Of a stretch of DNA of 29,802 nucleotides, positions 22,298 to 29,802 are shown one piece after another (position 1 is the first letter of the stretch; each line of letters opens with the position of its first letter). The notes below the pieces were generated by a model. It saw only the letters and a list, made by a program, of their open reading frames with translations, had not been told where the DNA came from and searched no databases. Source of the DNA: CAYNRA01 sp964399465 (lineage in GTDB: Bacteria; Bacteroidota; Bacteroidia; Cytophagales; Spirosomataceae). The DNA lies in contig CAYNRA010000033.1 in the NCBI GenBank assembly GCA_964399465.1, forward strand, positions 1 to 29,802, in the 5' to 3' direction. Both the position numbers and the translations under genes were made by a program.

Positions 22298-24784
22298 TTA
22301 TTCGGATGTCAAATTGGAATACACTGACTGAAGAAATGCATCTTTTTCTTCTCGAACAGCCTGCTGAATCAATTGATTAGCTTCGGGAAGGTGGGCAAGA
22401 TTTTGAGCTAATTGCATAGCACCATACCGGACGGCAATCAATGGATTTTCCAATAACCAACGTTTGATTTGTGGGATAACACTTTTCTGTTCACTTTCAG
22501 AGACACTAACCAAATACGCTGAGTAAAGACCCATTACAGGATAAAGTTCGGTAGAAGAAAACTGGTTCATTTGGTCAGAAATCCACGTCAAGTGCTTAGT
22601 ATCTCCTTGTGAAATCCAATAATTAACAATAGCAGCAAATGTATTTACGTCCGATTGCAGGAGAAACGGTGCAATCACAGAATCAGCATCCATGGGTTTA
22701 TTGATAAGAATCGCTTCTAGGGCTGCCCCACGTACAAGCATAGATGTATCTTTTAGTGCCTGTCTGAACAAAATATCATTTTGGGCATTCAAAAAGTTTT
22801 TGACAGCCAGAATAGCATCCGCACGAACGTAGGCATTGGAATCATTTTTAATGACAAATTGAAGTGCTTTTTCCACCTCTAAAAATTCCGAACCATCGTA
22901 ATCGAAAAGGAGCTGAACAGCTTGGTGACGTACTTTCCAGAAGGAATCACGCGTTGCTTTCATGACCAGTTGCCGAGTTACACTATCTTCAAGAGGACTT
23001 TTTACAGCATAATCCTCTGGTGATTCATCAAACGAAAGAGCTTGAAGGGCTTTCAACCTTGTCCGAAAACTTGGTGCATGAATGACATCAAATTGTATTT
23101 CTTCCTTCTTTTTTTCGTGGTTTACCGTTCCAACAAGTATATGATCTGGGTCAATAAGTACAGATTTGGGATTGGTAATGACAGGGATTTTAACAATATG
23201 TACAGAATCCTGCATGGTTATTTTTGTCTTTTTCCAAATACCATTTTCTTCCCAAGCGATAGAGACAGGGATACGGAAAACAACAGGATTTAATGAATCC
23301 ATTTCTTGGTGAAGCGTTACAACCAGTTGGTTATCAATCTTCTCGTGTTTTGCAACAAGCTGTACGTGTCCTTTCCCAAAAAACCATTGATTAAAGAATA
23401 AACGCATATCTTGGCCTGTAACTTCTTCAACAACACGACGAAAATCTTCAATTTCCGTCGATTGATACGCATGTCTATTTAAGTAGATTTGCATAGACAT
23501 AAAAAAAGCTTCATCACCTATTTCATTACGTAGCAAATGTAAAATCCGTCCTCCCTTCGCATACGAGTGCGCGTCAAACATATCGTTTTCATTTTCATAC
23601 TGAAAGCGAATAAGTGGTACTTGCTTTTCCTTTGCTTCCTGCAAATATTGGTCAAGTGCGTTTAGAGCTATCCATTCGGCTGCTTCTTTGCCGTACTTGT
23701 ACTCGTACCATAAGTATTCTGAATAATCAGCAAATGACTCATTTAATGGTAAATGTGACCATGATTCGCATGTTACAAGATTTCCAAACCAGTGATGAAA
23801 CAGTTCATGGGCAATAATACCTTCATCTGTATTATCCACTAACTGATTGGGGGTTTTCAATATAAAATCTCCGTGGATAGTTGCGGACGTATTTTCCATT
23901 GCACCGGTAACAAAATCACGCGCGACTAACTGTGCGTACTTTGGCCAAGGGTATGTTATGCCGGTTAACCTTTCAAAAAAGGTCATCATTTCACGTGTTC
24001 TACCAAAAATTTGCTTGGCGTAAGGAGCAAATTTAGGTTCTACATAATAGCTAATTTCAGTTCCTCTCAATGGAGAATCTGTCACTTTTTCAAATTCACC
24101 AACAGCAATCATAGTCAAATAAACAGCATGTGGCTGAGACTGCACCCACGTATCTCTTCTTTTACCATTTTTTAGTTTGATAGCAGATTTTAGCAAGCCA
24201 TTTGACAACGTCGTAAATTGTTCATCTACTTCAAGCGTAATTTCTTGTGTATGTTTTTGATTTGGAGAATCTAGCGTCGGAAACCAACAAGAATTAGAGG
24301 AGGTTTCGCCTTGTGTCCAAAGTTGAGTTGTTAGAGTGGGTATTTCTTTTGTTGCATTTACAAAATAGAAGCCGCGTTGATCCATGGGAAGCTTATTCGT
24401 ATTTTGCGTAGATGTAGAATATATAACCTGTATTTCAACCGTATCTTTATTTGTATAAGTTTGCCCAAAATCAATTATTAACTTGTTGGAATCTACCCTA
24501 AATTCTTTCTTTTTCCCATTAACTGCGATTTCTTTTATTTGAAGCTCTTTCGCATCAACCTCAATATGTGACTGCGGGTAGAAATGTGGCTTTACATACA
24601 GTTTAGCTTGTCCTTGAAGCGACTGTTTTGAAAAATCAGGAGTTATAAGCAGGTTCGTATGAATTAAATCAAAAACAATAGCATTTGAAACCTGAGTTAT
24701 TTTGTTCTTTTGTGCAACTAATTGAAAAAAAACACAGACAAATAGAGGAATAAAAACCTTTTTTTTCATTTCGTGTAGAGGCAT
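22298..24784 (-). CDS. M1 family metallopeptidase with C-terminal HEAT-like repeats
   Basis: A zinc aminopeptidase of 828 residues. A second ATG at 24769 gives MKKKVFIPLFVCVFFQLVAQ, a clean Sec signal, so translation may begin there rather than at 24784. An N-terminal beta-saddle domain is followed by the substrate-binding GAMENTSATIHG motif and the zinc site HELFHHWFG-x-L with the third ligand in NESFADYSEYLWY, near residues 320-350. The C-terminal third is alpha-helical with repeat-like segments (VRHQAVQLLFDYDG, YVRADAILAVKNF, VRGAALEAILINK), resembling HEAT repeats. It probably trims peptides in the periplasm. It is followed one base later by the radical SAM gene. Confidence 0.93.
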   Translation of the reverse strand: MPLHEMKKKVFIPLFVCVFFQLVAQKNKITQVSNAIVFDLIHTNLLITPDFSKQSLQGQAKLYVKPHFYPQSHIEVDAKELQIKEIAVNGKKKEFRVDSNKLIIDFGQTYTNKDTVEIQVIYSTSTQNTNKLPMDQRGFYFVNATKEIPTLTTQLWTQGETSSNSCWFPTLDSPNQKHTQEITLEVDEQFTTLSNGLLKSAIKLKNGKRRDTWVQSQPHAVYLTMIAVGEFEKVTDSPLRGTEISYYVEPKFAPYAKQIFGRTREMMTFFERLTGITYPWPKYAQLVARDFVTGAMENTSATIHGDFILKTPNQLVDNTDEGIIAHELFHHWFGNLVTCESWSHLPLNESFADYSEYLWYEYKYGKEAAEWIALNALDQYLQEAKEKQVPLIRFQYENENDMFDAHSYAKGGRILHLLRNEIGDEAFFMSMQIYLNRHAYQSTEIEDFRRVVEEVTGQDMRLFFNQWFFGKGHVQLVAKHEKIDNQLVVTLHQEMDSLNPVVFRIPVSIAWEENGIWKKTKITMQDSVHIVKIPVITNPKSVLIDPDHILVGTVNHEKKKEEIQFDVIHAPSFRTRLKALQALSFDESPEDYAVKSPLEDSVTRQLVMKATRDSFWKVRHQAVQLLFDYDGSEFLEVEKALQFVIKNDSNAYVRADAILAVKNFLNAQNDILFRQALKDTSMLVRGAALEAILINKPMDADSVIAPFLLQSDVNTFAAIVNYWISQGDTKHLTWISDQMNQFSSTELYPVMGLYSAYLVSVSESEQKSVIPQIKRWLLENPLIAVRYGAMQLAQNLAHLPEANQLIQQAVREEKDAFLQSVYSNLTSE

Positions 24785-24798
24785 AGTAAAAGTTATAT

Positions 24799-26028
24799 TT
24801 ATACTATTGGAACATTTTTTTTGTGTAGCATCGATACTGCCTTATTTGCAGGAAAAATAGAAACTAAAATACCAATTAAAGAAATTCCTAAAGCAATCAA
24901 TAAGATATCAGTCCACACGATAATCACTGGATATTGATCAACAATTGCACTTGCCATACCCATACCAACAAGACCGTATTGCAATTGAATCCAACATACA
25001 GTCAGACCCAATAAGATACCTAGTACTCCACCTATCCATGTAATTAAAACCCCTTCTTTCAAAAAAGTTTGAAAAATGAGTCGGCTAGGTGCTCCAATTG
25101 CGCGAAGTGTACGAATGTCTTCTTGTTTATCGATAACTAACATAGTTAAAGAGAAGAAGATATTAAATGATGCAATACCAATAATGAATAACAGAGAGAG
25201 GAAAATAAATAGTTTTTCTATCCGTATAGCTCGAAAGAGTGCTTCATTCTGTTCGTCTCTCGTTTGAATAATCAATTGATTTCCTGTTATGTTTTGGATA
25301 GATTTTTTCAAATTTTCATGCGAAATACCTTCAGCAGCATATACTTCGAAATAGGAATAATTTCCTTTTTTTTCTGTCAACTTATCAACCACATGAATAG
25401 GGAGATAGACTAAATTATCGTAGCGTTGTTCGATGGTGAAAACACCTGAAACAGTAACAGATATTTCTTGAATGTTACTTTCAGGATTTAAGACATTAAG
25501 CTTTTGATTTTTGGGGTACCAGATTTCAAGGGGAAGTCCAAAATCTGCGATATTGACATTTAATCCACGATAGACACCTCCACCGATGAATGCGAAAGAG
25601 TATCCTTTTTCCTCGGTTAATAAAACTCCTTGAACTGTTGCTTTAGCGAGCGAACTAAACTGTTGAAAAGTAGAGTCAACGCCTCGTAATAATACGACCA
25701 TTTGCGCTCCTCCATACCTTGCTAGTGCATTCTCTTCGATAACAGGCGTCATGTACTTTACACCTTTCGTTTCAGCAATTTTTTTCTCCACTTGTGTAGA
25801 TATTTGAAACGGTCGACCATCGCGAGATACTATTTTTAGATCAGGGTCAATGGTTTTAAATATCTGGCGATTTAAATCTTCTAGACCATTAAATACAGAT
25901 AATATAATGACTAGAGCAGCAGTTCCAACACACACACCAAGCATTGAGAGTAGAGAGATAAAATCAATAAACCCTCGTTTACGTCGTGAAAAGAAGTATT
26001 TTTTTGCTAGAAAAAAAGGTAAATTCAT
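24799..26028 (-). CDS. lolE: LolC/LolE-like ABC transporter permease (FtsX domain)
   Basis: A 409-residue inner-membrane protein with the topology of LolC/E: a first helix (ISLLSMLGVCVGTAALVIILSVFNG, preceded by the RRKRGFIDF motif), a large periplasmic domain of about 210 residues, and three C-terminal helices with the FtsX-type sequence RTLRAIGAPSRLIFQTFLKEG. LolCDE extracts lipoproteins from the inner membrane for delivery to the outer membrane. The ATPase LolD is not adjacent; the FtsE-like gene at 15858 is a distant candidate partner, but this is weak. It starts 22 bases after the rbfA stop, an arrangement I recall as common in Bacteroidota. A single LolE-like protein may serve as homodimer. 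Confidence 0.85.
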   Translation of the reverse strand: MNLPFFLAKKYFFSRRKRGFIDFISLLSMLGVCVGTAALVIILSVFNGLEDLNRQIFKTIDPDLKIVSRDGRPFQISTQVEKKIAETKGVKYMTPVIEENALARYGGAQMVVLLRGVDSTFQQFSSLAKATVQGVLLTEEKGYSFAFIGGGVYRGLNVNIADFGLPLEIWYPKNQKLNVLNPESNIQEISVTVSGVFTIEQRYDNLVYLPIHVVDKLTEKKGNYSYFEVYAAEGISHENLKKSIQNITGNQLIIQTRDEQNEALFRAIRIEKLFIFLSLLFIIGIASFNIFFSLTMLVIDKQEDIRTLRAIGAPSRLIFQTFLKEGVLITWIGGVLGILLGLTVCWIQLQYGLVGMGMASAIVDQYPVIIVWTDILLIALGISLIGILVSIFPANKAVSMLHKKNVPIV

Positions 26029-26050
26029 AAATACATTACATTCTTCGTAC

Positions 26051-26449
26051 TCAATCCTTGTACGGATGATTGAGTTTTTTCAAACTTTCTTCTTCATCTG
26101 GAATTTCAAGACCTGCAAATAAACCTTCAATTTTTTGTGCATATTCAGCAGTATCATCAATGTAGAATTGAAAGTCTGGAACAATCCTTAGTTGGTGTCT
26201 TGCTTTTTGACCAAAATGGAGACGAATCATTTTAGTATTTTCACGAATTTTCTGAAGTAACTCCTCTTTATCCTCTACCATCAAGAAACTGAGGTACACA
26301 CGGGCTATGGCAAGGTCAGGTGTTACTTTTACATCCGTGATTGTCACAAAGGTTTGACCCATCACCGACCTAAGCTCTTTTTGAAAGATTTCTCCTAAAT
26401 CTTTTTGTACTTGTTTAGCAATTTGGCGTTGTCTTTTTGATTCAGTCAT
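26051..26449 (-). CDS. rbfA: Ribosome-binding factor A
   Basis: RbfA helps late maturation of the 30S subunit by binding near the 16S rRNA 5' end. The 132-residue protein has the KH-like RbfA fold: SKRQRQIAKQVQKDLGEIFQKEL at the N-terminus, VTITDVKVTPDLAIARVYLSFL in the middle and RHQLRIVPDFQFYIDDTAEYAQKIEGL at the end. It is the first gene of the minus-strand unit with lolE, M1 and radical SAM genes. It is divergent from the plus-strand membrane protein gene, with a 99-base spacer. Confidence 0.95.
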   Translation of the reverse strand: MTESKRQRQIAKQVQKDLGEIFQKELRSVMGQTFVTITDVKVTPDLAIARVYLSFLMVEDKEELLQKIRENTKMIRLHFGQKARHQLRIVPDFQFYIDDTAEYAQKIEGLFAGLEIPDEEESLKKLNHPYKD

Positions 26450-26487
26450 TTGAATTTTAACATATTTTTACAAATATCATGAGTTAT

Positions 26488-26520
26488 TTTGGTTTATCCT
26501 TTGTCATAAATATATTTTTG
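26488..26520 (+). promoter_or_regulatory. Promoter of the polytopic membrane protein gene
   Basis: TATTTTTG at 26513-26520 is an exact TAnnTTTG. TTTG at 26488-26491 lies 21 bases upstream as the -33 element. Transcription would start about 20 bases before the TTG start codon at 26549. Confidence 0.65.
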
Positions 26521-26548
26521 TACTTTCAAACCTAAAACTCTTCAGAAA

Positions 26549-27955
26549 TTGTTAACATTTTTCAGGATAAACGCACTTTTTCAGATTTTATCGTTGATGA
26601 CGGTACTTTTTCTGATTAAAACAAGATTTCTAACCACTCCATTTCCTTTATTAACAACGGAACTTGAATGGATCTTGTTAGGTGAAAAAATATACGAAGG
26701 GAAAGTCCTTTATCAGGATATTTTGACCCAAATTAGTCCGTTATCTGCCTACTTTTACGCCTTATTTTACTCCCTCTTCGGCCGTGACTTTCAGACAATG
26801 GAGTTAGTGGCACTATTTATTGGATTATTTCAGGCGTTATATTTCACGTATATTACACAAGCCAGACAAATACTTTCTGAGAAGAATTACCTACCAGGTC
26901 TTATTTATTTAGTTGCTTTGCATGCTTGTTTTGATATGAATAAAATATCACCCGCTTTGGTAGGTAATACGTTCATATTGATGACAATAAATCATGTTTT
27001 TAAACAACTTGAATATAAACAAGGCGTGAAAGATGATATTATCGAGGTAGGCATTTACCTTGGATTGGCAACCTTGTTTTATCAGCCCTATTGGGTTTTA
27101 TTGCTTTGGGTAATTATTTCTTTATTTATGTTTAGTAGTATGAACGCTCGTCAATTACTACTTCTTTTAATCGGTTTTTCATTACCTACTATAGCATTTG
27201 TTCTGTATTATTATTTTTCAGACAATACAGGATTTAGTGAGATCTGGCTTCAAAACTTTTTAAAATTCCAACTATTCCCTTCACAAGATTGGATCAGTAT
27301 TTTCAGATCCTTTACCCTTTTTGTTTTTCTTATGATTGCAGGAGTTTTACGTATGCTAAAGGGAACACGCTACAGCAATTATCAAGTAAGGGTACAACAA
27401 ACATTTTTGATTTTGGGTATTTTTAGTGGTTTAACAATCTTCATAGCACCAGCTGCTACCCCCATGTACTTGGTCGTACTTTTGCCCGTTTTTGCTTTTT
27501 TTATTACCGGATTATTCATTCATTTAAAGGGCACACTCTTACCTGAACTTTACTTCATGGTATTCATTTTTGCATCTCTATTTATTTACTTTCAAGGGTC
27601 TGGCCCTATAATTGGAAAAGGGTTTCAAGAGTTAGCACATAGAAGATTATCTCCCTCGAAACTCCCTGAGATATTCAAAGGTCAACGCATACTCATCTTA
27701 GGTTCAAATATTACTGAATACCAAGACGCTCAGGTTGCCACACAATACTTAGATTGGTCCTTGGCAAAAAACATATTTGAAGAAGTAAATAATTACGAAA
27801 GTTTAGTCACTGTATTTGATACTTTTTCATCAGACCCCCCTACAATTGTTATAGACAAAATCAATCTAATGCCTACTTTAATGAAAAAAATCCCTCTTCT
27901 TTCACGAAAGTACATCGCGCTAGAAAAATACCCTGGCTATTATCTATTGAGATGA
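26549..27955 (+). CDS. Polytopic membrane protein, probable DUF6427 family
   Basis: The 468-residue protein has roughly ten to twelve hydrophobic helices followed by a soluble C-terminal tail of about 90 residues (FKGQRILILGSNITEYQDAQ ...). An early segment, TELEWILLGEKIYEG-x-x-LYQD then ISPLSAYFYAL, resembles the first periplasmic loop of GT-C glycosyltransferases, but I could not identify their full catalytic set. The overall pattern fits what I remember of the Bacteroidota-specific DUF6427 family, with no known function. The reading frame begins with TTG at 26549; the next in-frame ATG, near 26595, would remove part of the first helix, so TTG is preferred. It may be co-transcribed with the downstream HD gene. 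Confidence 0.75.
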   Translation: MLTFFRINALFQILSLMTVLFLIKTRFLTTPFPLLTTELEWILLGEKIYEGKVLYQDILTQISPLSAYFYALFYSLFGRDFQTMELVALFIGLFQALYFTYITQARQILSEKNYLPGLIYLVALHACFDMNKISPALVGNTFILMTINHVFKQLEYKQGVKDDIIEVGIYLGLATLFYQPYWVLLLWVIISLFMFSSMNARQLLLLLIGFSLPTIAFVLYYYFSDNTGFSEIWLQNFLKFQLFPSQDWISIFRSFTLFVFLMIAGVLRMLKGTRYSNYQVRVQQTFLILGIFSGLTIFIAPAATPMYLVVLLPVFAFFITGLFIHLKGTLLPELYFMVFIFASLFIYFQGSGPIIGKGFQELAHRRLSPSKLPEIFKGQRILILGSNITEYQDAQVATQYLDWSLAKNIFEEVNNYESLVTVFDTFSSDPPTIVIDKINLMPTLMKKIPLLSRKYIALEKYPGYYLLR

Positions 27956-28002
27956 ACAATTAACTTTAATATAAAATACGGGTTACTTACAGTTCTCTCT
28001 AC

Positions 28003-28039
28003 CCATCTATCTTTGTTTTTTCCAAACAAAGATAGATGG
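28003..28039. promoter_or_regulatory. Perfect 16-bp inverted repeat over the HD gene start and candidate promoter
   Basis: CCATCTATCTTTGTTT (28003-28018) is perfectly complementary to 28024-28039, with a 5-base spacer. The right arm includes the ATG start codon (28036-28038). The left arm includes TATCTTTG (28008-28015), an exact TAnnTTTG. No T-run follows on either strand, so it is not an ordinary terminator. It may be an operator, or an RNA hairpin that blocks translation when transcription comes from upstream. Confidence 0.7.
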
Positions 28040-28590
28040 ACAACCAGACAATATATTGGATAGAAAAATTTTTCTCTGATTTCGGCTCAAGCAATTATTA
28101 TGGAGAAAACGTAAGTCAATACGAGCATGCGGCGCAATGTGCCCTTTTAGCCATTCAAAACACGACTTGCCAAGAAACGCAAATTGCCGCATTTCTACAC
28201 GACATTGGTCATTTTTTACCTGATGTACAGACGGATTCCATGAATGAATTTGGGAACGTAAATCATGAGAAGGTAGCAGCTGATTGGCTACTTTCTCATG
28301 GATTTTCTCATAAAATAGCCTCCATTGTAGAAAATCATGTTTTCGCCAAACGGTATCTTTGTACTACAAATCCAGCCTATTATTCGTCGCTTTCTGATGC
28401 AAGTAAAATCACTTTGCAGTTCCAAGGTGGATTACTTAACGAATACGAACAAGCTGAGTTTCAAAAACATCCTTTTTTTTCAGAATCTCTTCAAGTAAGG
28501 CATTGGGATGATCAAGCAAAAGTGGTTGGTATGAAACTACCTAATATCCATTTCTTCCTTTCAATTTGCAAACAATATCTTATTCAGTAA
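28036..28590 (+). CDS. HD-domain oxygenase of the PhnZ type (phosphonate metabolism)
   Basis: The 184-residue protein belongs to the HD fold but carries features of PhnZ, the mixed-valence diiron oxygenase that cleaves the C-P bond of 2-amino-1-hydroxyethylphosphonate. Expected iron ligands are H31 (SQYEH), H55-D56 (FLHDIGH), H77, H101 (ENHVFAKRYL) and D158 (HWDDQAK). The gating pair Y21/E24 (YYGE) and likely phosphonate-binding H59, K105, S123 and R155 are also present. As I recall the PhnZ numbering, every position is offset by the same three residues. The hydroxylase partner PhnY is not in the window, and a related substrate, as in TmpB, is possible. The gene begins inside a 16-bp inverted repeat and is followed three bases after its stop by an alkaline phosphatase superfamily gene. 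Confidence 0.85.
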   Translation: MDNQTIYWIEKFFSDFGSSNYYGENVSQYEHAAQCALLAIQNTTCQETQIAAFLHDIGHFLPDVQTDSMNEFGNVNHEKVAADWLLSHGFSHKIASIVENHVFAKRYLCTTNPAYYSSLSDASKITLQFQGGLLNEYEQAEFQKHPFFSESLQVRHWDDQAKVVGMKLPNIHFFLSICKQYLIQ

Positions 28591-28593
28591 ACA

Positions 28594-29670
28594 ATGAAAA
28601 AAACTACACTTTTTGCTCTTTTTCTTCTGATTTCTCACCAAAATTTCGCCCAAAAGACAGAGAACCTATTCTTCATCATGACAGATGGATTAAGGTGGCA
28701 AGAAGTCTTTCAAGGTATTGATTCTACGTTGCTTCAGGAACCGAAATTTGTTCGAAATAAAGAAAAACTATTGCAAACATTTGGCGGAAAAACAAGTAAG
28801 GAAAGTAGAGAAAAATTACTACCTTTTTTATGGAATACCATTGCTCCAAATGGACAAATATACGGGAACAGAGCAAAGGGAAACAGAATGAATGTTTTGA
28901 ATCCCTATTGGTTTTCTTACCCTGGCTATAACGAAGTTTTGACAGGTTTTGCGGATGATAAAATTAATTCCAATGATAAAATTTGGAATGAAAACATTAC
29001 TTTTTTAGAAACGCTTAACAATAACGCTTCCTTCAAAGACAAAGTTGCTGCCTTCGCGACATGGGAAGTTATACCCGACATTATTAATGAAGAACGGACG
29101 AAGATACCTGTAAATGCAGGACTTGAACCCATAGGTGAGCCGAATGAAAAAGAAAAATTAATCAATGATATTCAACGAATCTATCCAAGTCTAGCGAGTA
29201 ATCGACATGATTTTATTACTTACTTCGCGGCTAAATCATATATTGAAAAAAAAGAACCTAGTGTCTTATTTCTTTCTTTTGATGAAACAGATGAGTTCGG
29301 TCACGAATCAAAATATGACGAATATTTATTTGCGGCAAATACCTTCGATAAGTTTGTCAATGAACTTTGGAATTACTGCCAGAATCACCCCAAATACAAA
29401 GATAAAACGACCTTTATTCTAACCACAGACCACGGACGTGGAGATAAATCTAAAAATCAGTGGACAAGCCATGGCTCACGGGTATCTGATTCCTATCAAA
29501 TCTGGGCTGCGTTTATAGGGCCTTCTGTACCTGCCTTGGGCGAAATAGGGAACTCGAATACCATTCTATATCAGAACCAATTAGCCCAAACAGCCTTATC
29601 TATTTTAGGTATAAATGAAAAACCGAACCCGCAATCCGGTCAACCAATTGACGCAGTTCTTGGGAAATAA
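28594..29670 (+). CDS. Exported alkaline phosphatase superfamily protein
   Basis: A 358-residue protein with a Sec signal (MKKTTLFALFLLISHQNFAQ). Metal-binding motifs of the superfamily are present: the first aspartate in FIMTDGLRWQEVF (D31), FDETDEFGHESKYD with the second Asp/His site, TTDHGRG and the late SHGSRVSDSYQIW. The region where a Thr/Ser nucleophile is expected reads SYPGYNEVLTG (108-118), in which the usual nucleophile is not obvious. Relatives in Bacteroidota are annotated as phosphoglyceromutase or nucleotide pyrophosphatase-like. It is tightly coupled to the PhnZ-like gene (three bases), which suggests a shared phosphonate or phosphoester substrate; the different compartments (periplasm versus cytoplasm) complicate this. 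A terminator follows directly. Confidence 0.88.
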   Translation: MKKTTLFALFLLISHQNFAQKTENLFFIMTDGLRWQEVFQGIDSTLLQEPKFVRNKEKLLQTFGGKTSKESREKLLPFLWNTIAPNGQIYGNRAKGNRMNVLNPYWFSYPGYNEVLTGFADDKINSNDKIWNENITFLETLNNNASFKDKVAAFATWEVIPDIINEERTKIPVNAGLEPIGEPNEKEKLINDIQRIYPSLASNRHDFITYFAAKSYIEKKEPSVLFLSFDETDEFGHESKYDEYLFAANTFDKFVNELWNYCQNHPKYKDKTTFILTTDHGRGDKSKNQWTSHGSRVSDSYQIWAAFIGPSVPALGEIGNSNTILYQNQLAQTALSILGINEKPNPQSGQPIDAVLGK

Positions 29671-29713
29671 AAAAAGGGTGATTGAGAAATGTATCTCATT
29701 CACCCTTTTCCCT
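29671..29713. terminator. Bidirectional terminator
   Basis: AAAAGGGTGATTGAGA pairs with TCTCATTCACCCTTTT (one mismatch in the middle), with a short loop near 29689-29692. It lies between the AP-superfamily stop (29670) and the cytochrome c-like gene stop (29714-29716), with T-rich sequence on the plus side and A-rich on the other, so it can serve both convergent genes. Confidence 0.85.
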
Positions 29714-29802
29714 TTATTTTAAGGAAGCTAAAAATTCAACCATGTCTCTTATTTCCTTTTTGGACATCAATGTACCCATCGGAGGCATACTCGATGGATA
29801 AT
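29714..29802 (-). CDS. Cytochrome c-like domain protein, C-terminal fragment
   Basis: Only the last 28 codons lie in the window. The minus-strand frame reads SSMPPMGTLMSKKEIRDM then VEFLASLK and a stop at 29716-29714. The MPPMG element supplies the distal methionine heme ligand of class I cytochromes c, and the following helix ending DMVEFLASLK is the usual C-terminal helix. In Bacteroidota this ending often closes large PQQ/NHL-repeat dehydrogenase-cytochrome fusions (heme-binding proteins). The N-terminal part and CxxCH site are outside the window, so the full architecture is unknown. Confidence 0.75.
   Translation of the reverse strand, partial: YPSSMPPMGTLMSKKEIRDMVEFLASLK

Noticed and set aside
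1..29802. CRISPR array, prophage, transposon or defence island
   Set aside because: No spaced direct repeats, transposase, integrase, nuclease or toxin-antitoxin motifs were seen; gene content is housekeeping and metabolic.

Overview
The window is AT-rich chromosomal DNA from a member of the Bacteroidota, most likely Cytophagales-like (inference). Supporting signs are: a PorX-type response regulator with a C-terminal PglZ domain, which belongs to type IX secretion; promoters fitting the Bacteroidota -7 element TAnnTTTG; mostly weak ribosome-binding sites; a small SRP RNA; lineage-typical families (TMEM220, a probable DUF6427 protein, a GH109-type oxidoreductase); and many Sec, lipoprotein and Tat exported proteins. 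It looks like core chromosome. I saw no tRNA, rRNA, insertion sequence, phage gene or CRISPR array. No gene-free stretch exceeds 300 bases. Three runs of exactly 10 N (2893-2902, 5537-5546, 15073-15082) are assembly gaps, and two of them interrupt genes.

Layout. (1) 1-2329, minus strand: the 5' part of a lipoprotein gene, an atypical short-chain dehydrogenase, folE, and a pterin synthase with the PTPS-II type C-x5-HGH motif. Together these resemble a tetrahydropterin route, although the SDR lacks the catalytic tyrosine. (2) 2504-6523, plus strand: a Tat-exported Gfo/Idh/GH109-type oxidoreductase (gapped), then iorA-iorB, a two-subunit molybdenum hydroxylase (gapped). (3) 6535-7710, minus: an MFS transporter. 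(4) 7868-10694, plus: a GDPD lipoprotein, an M20 amidohydrolase and a Sua5/YciO protein in a tight run. (5) 10689-12145, minus: a MocA-like nucleotidyltransferase, which could supply the cofactor for IorB, and an LpxL-like acyltransferase. (6) 12244-14386, plus: a VWA lipoprotein and an alpha/beta hydrolase, each followed by a strong terminator. (7) 14501-14854, minus: a TMEM220 protein.

(8) 14978-16556, plus: SRP RNA, an fsa/transaldolase gene and ftsE. (9) 16528-26449, minus: a long block of rbfA, a LolE-like permease, an M1 aminopeptidase, a radical SAM/SPASM protein, glyS, kdsB, porX and an outer-membrane barrel protein. (10) 26549-29670, plus: a polytopic membrane protein, an HD-domain protein carrying the apparent full active-site set of PhnZ-type phosphonate dioxygenases, and an exported alkaline phosphatase superfamily protein. 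(11) The last bases hold the C-terminus of a cytochrome c-like protein on the minus strand.

The most interesting points are the PhnZ-like HD protein paired with an AP-superfamily enzyme, with a perfect 16-bp inverted repeat over its start codon and candidate promoter; the PTPS-II/FolE/SDR cluster with its degenerate SDR; and two adjacent GC-rich dyads in the spacer upstream of that cluster. All family calls come from reading motifs by eye; no database search was run.
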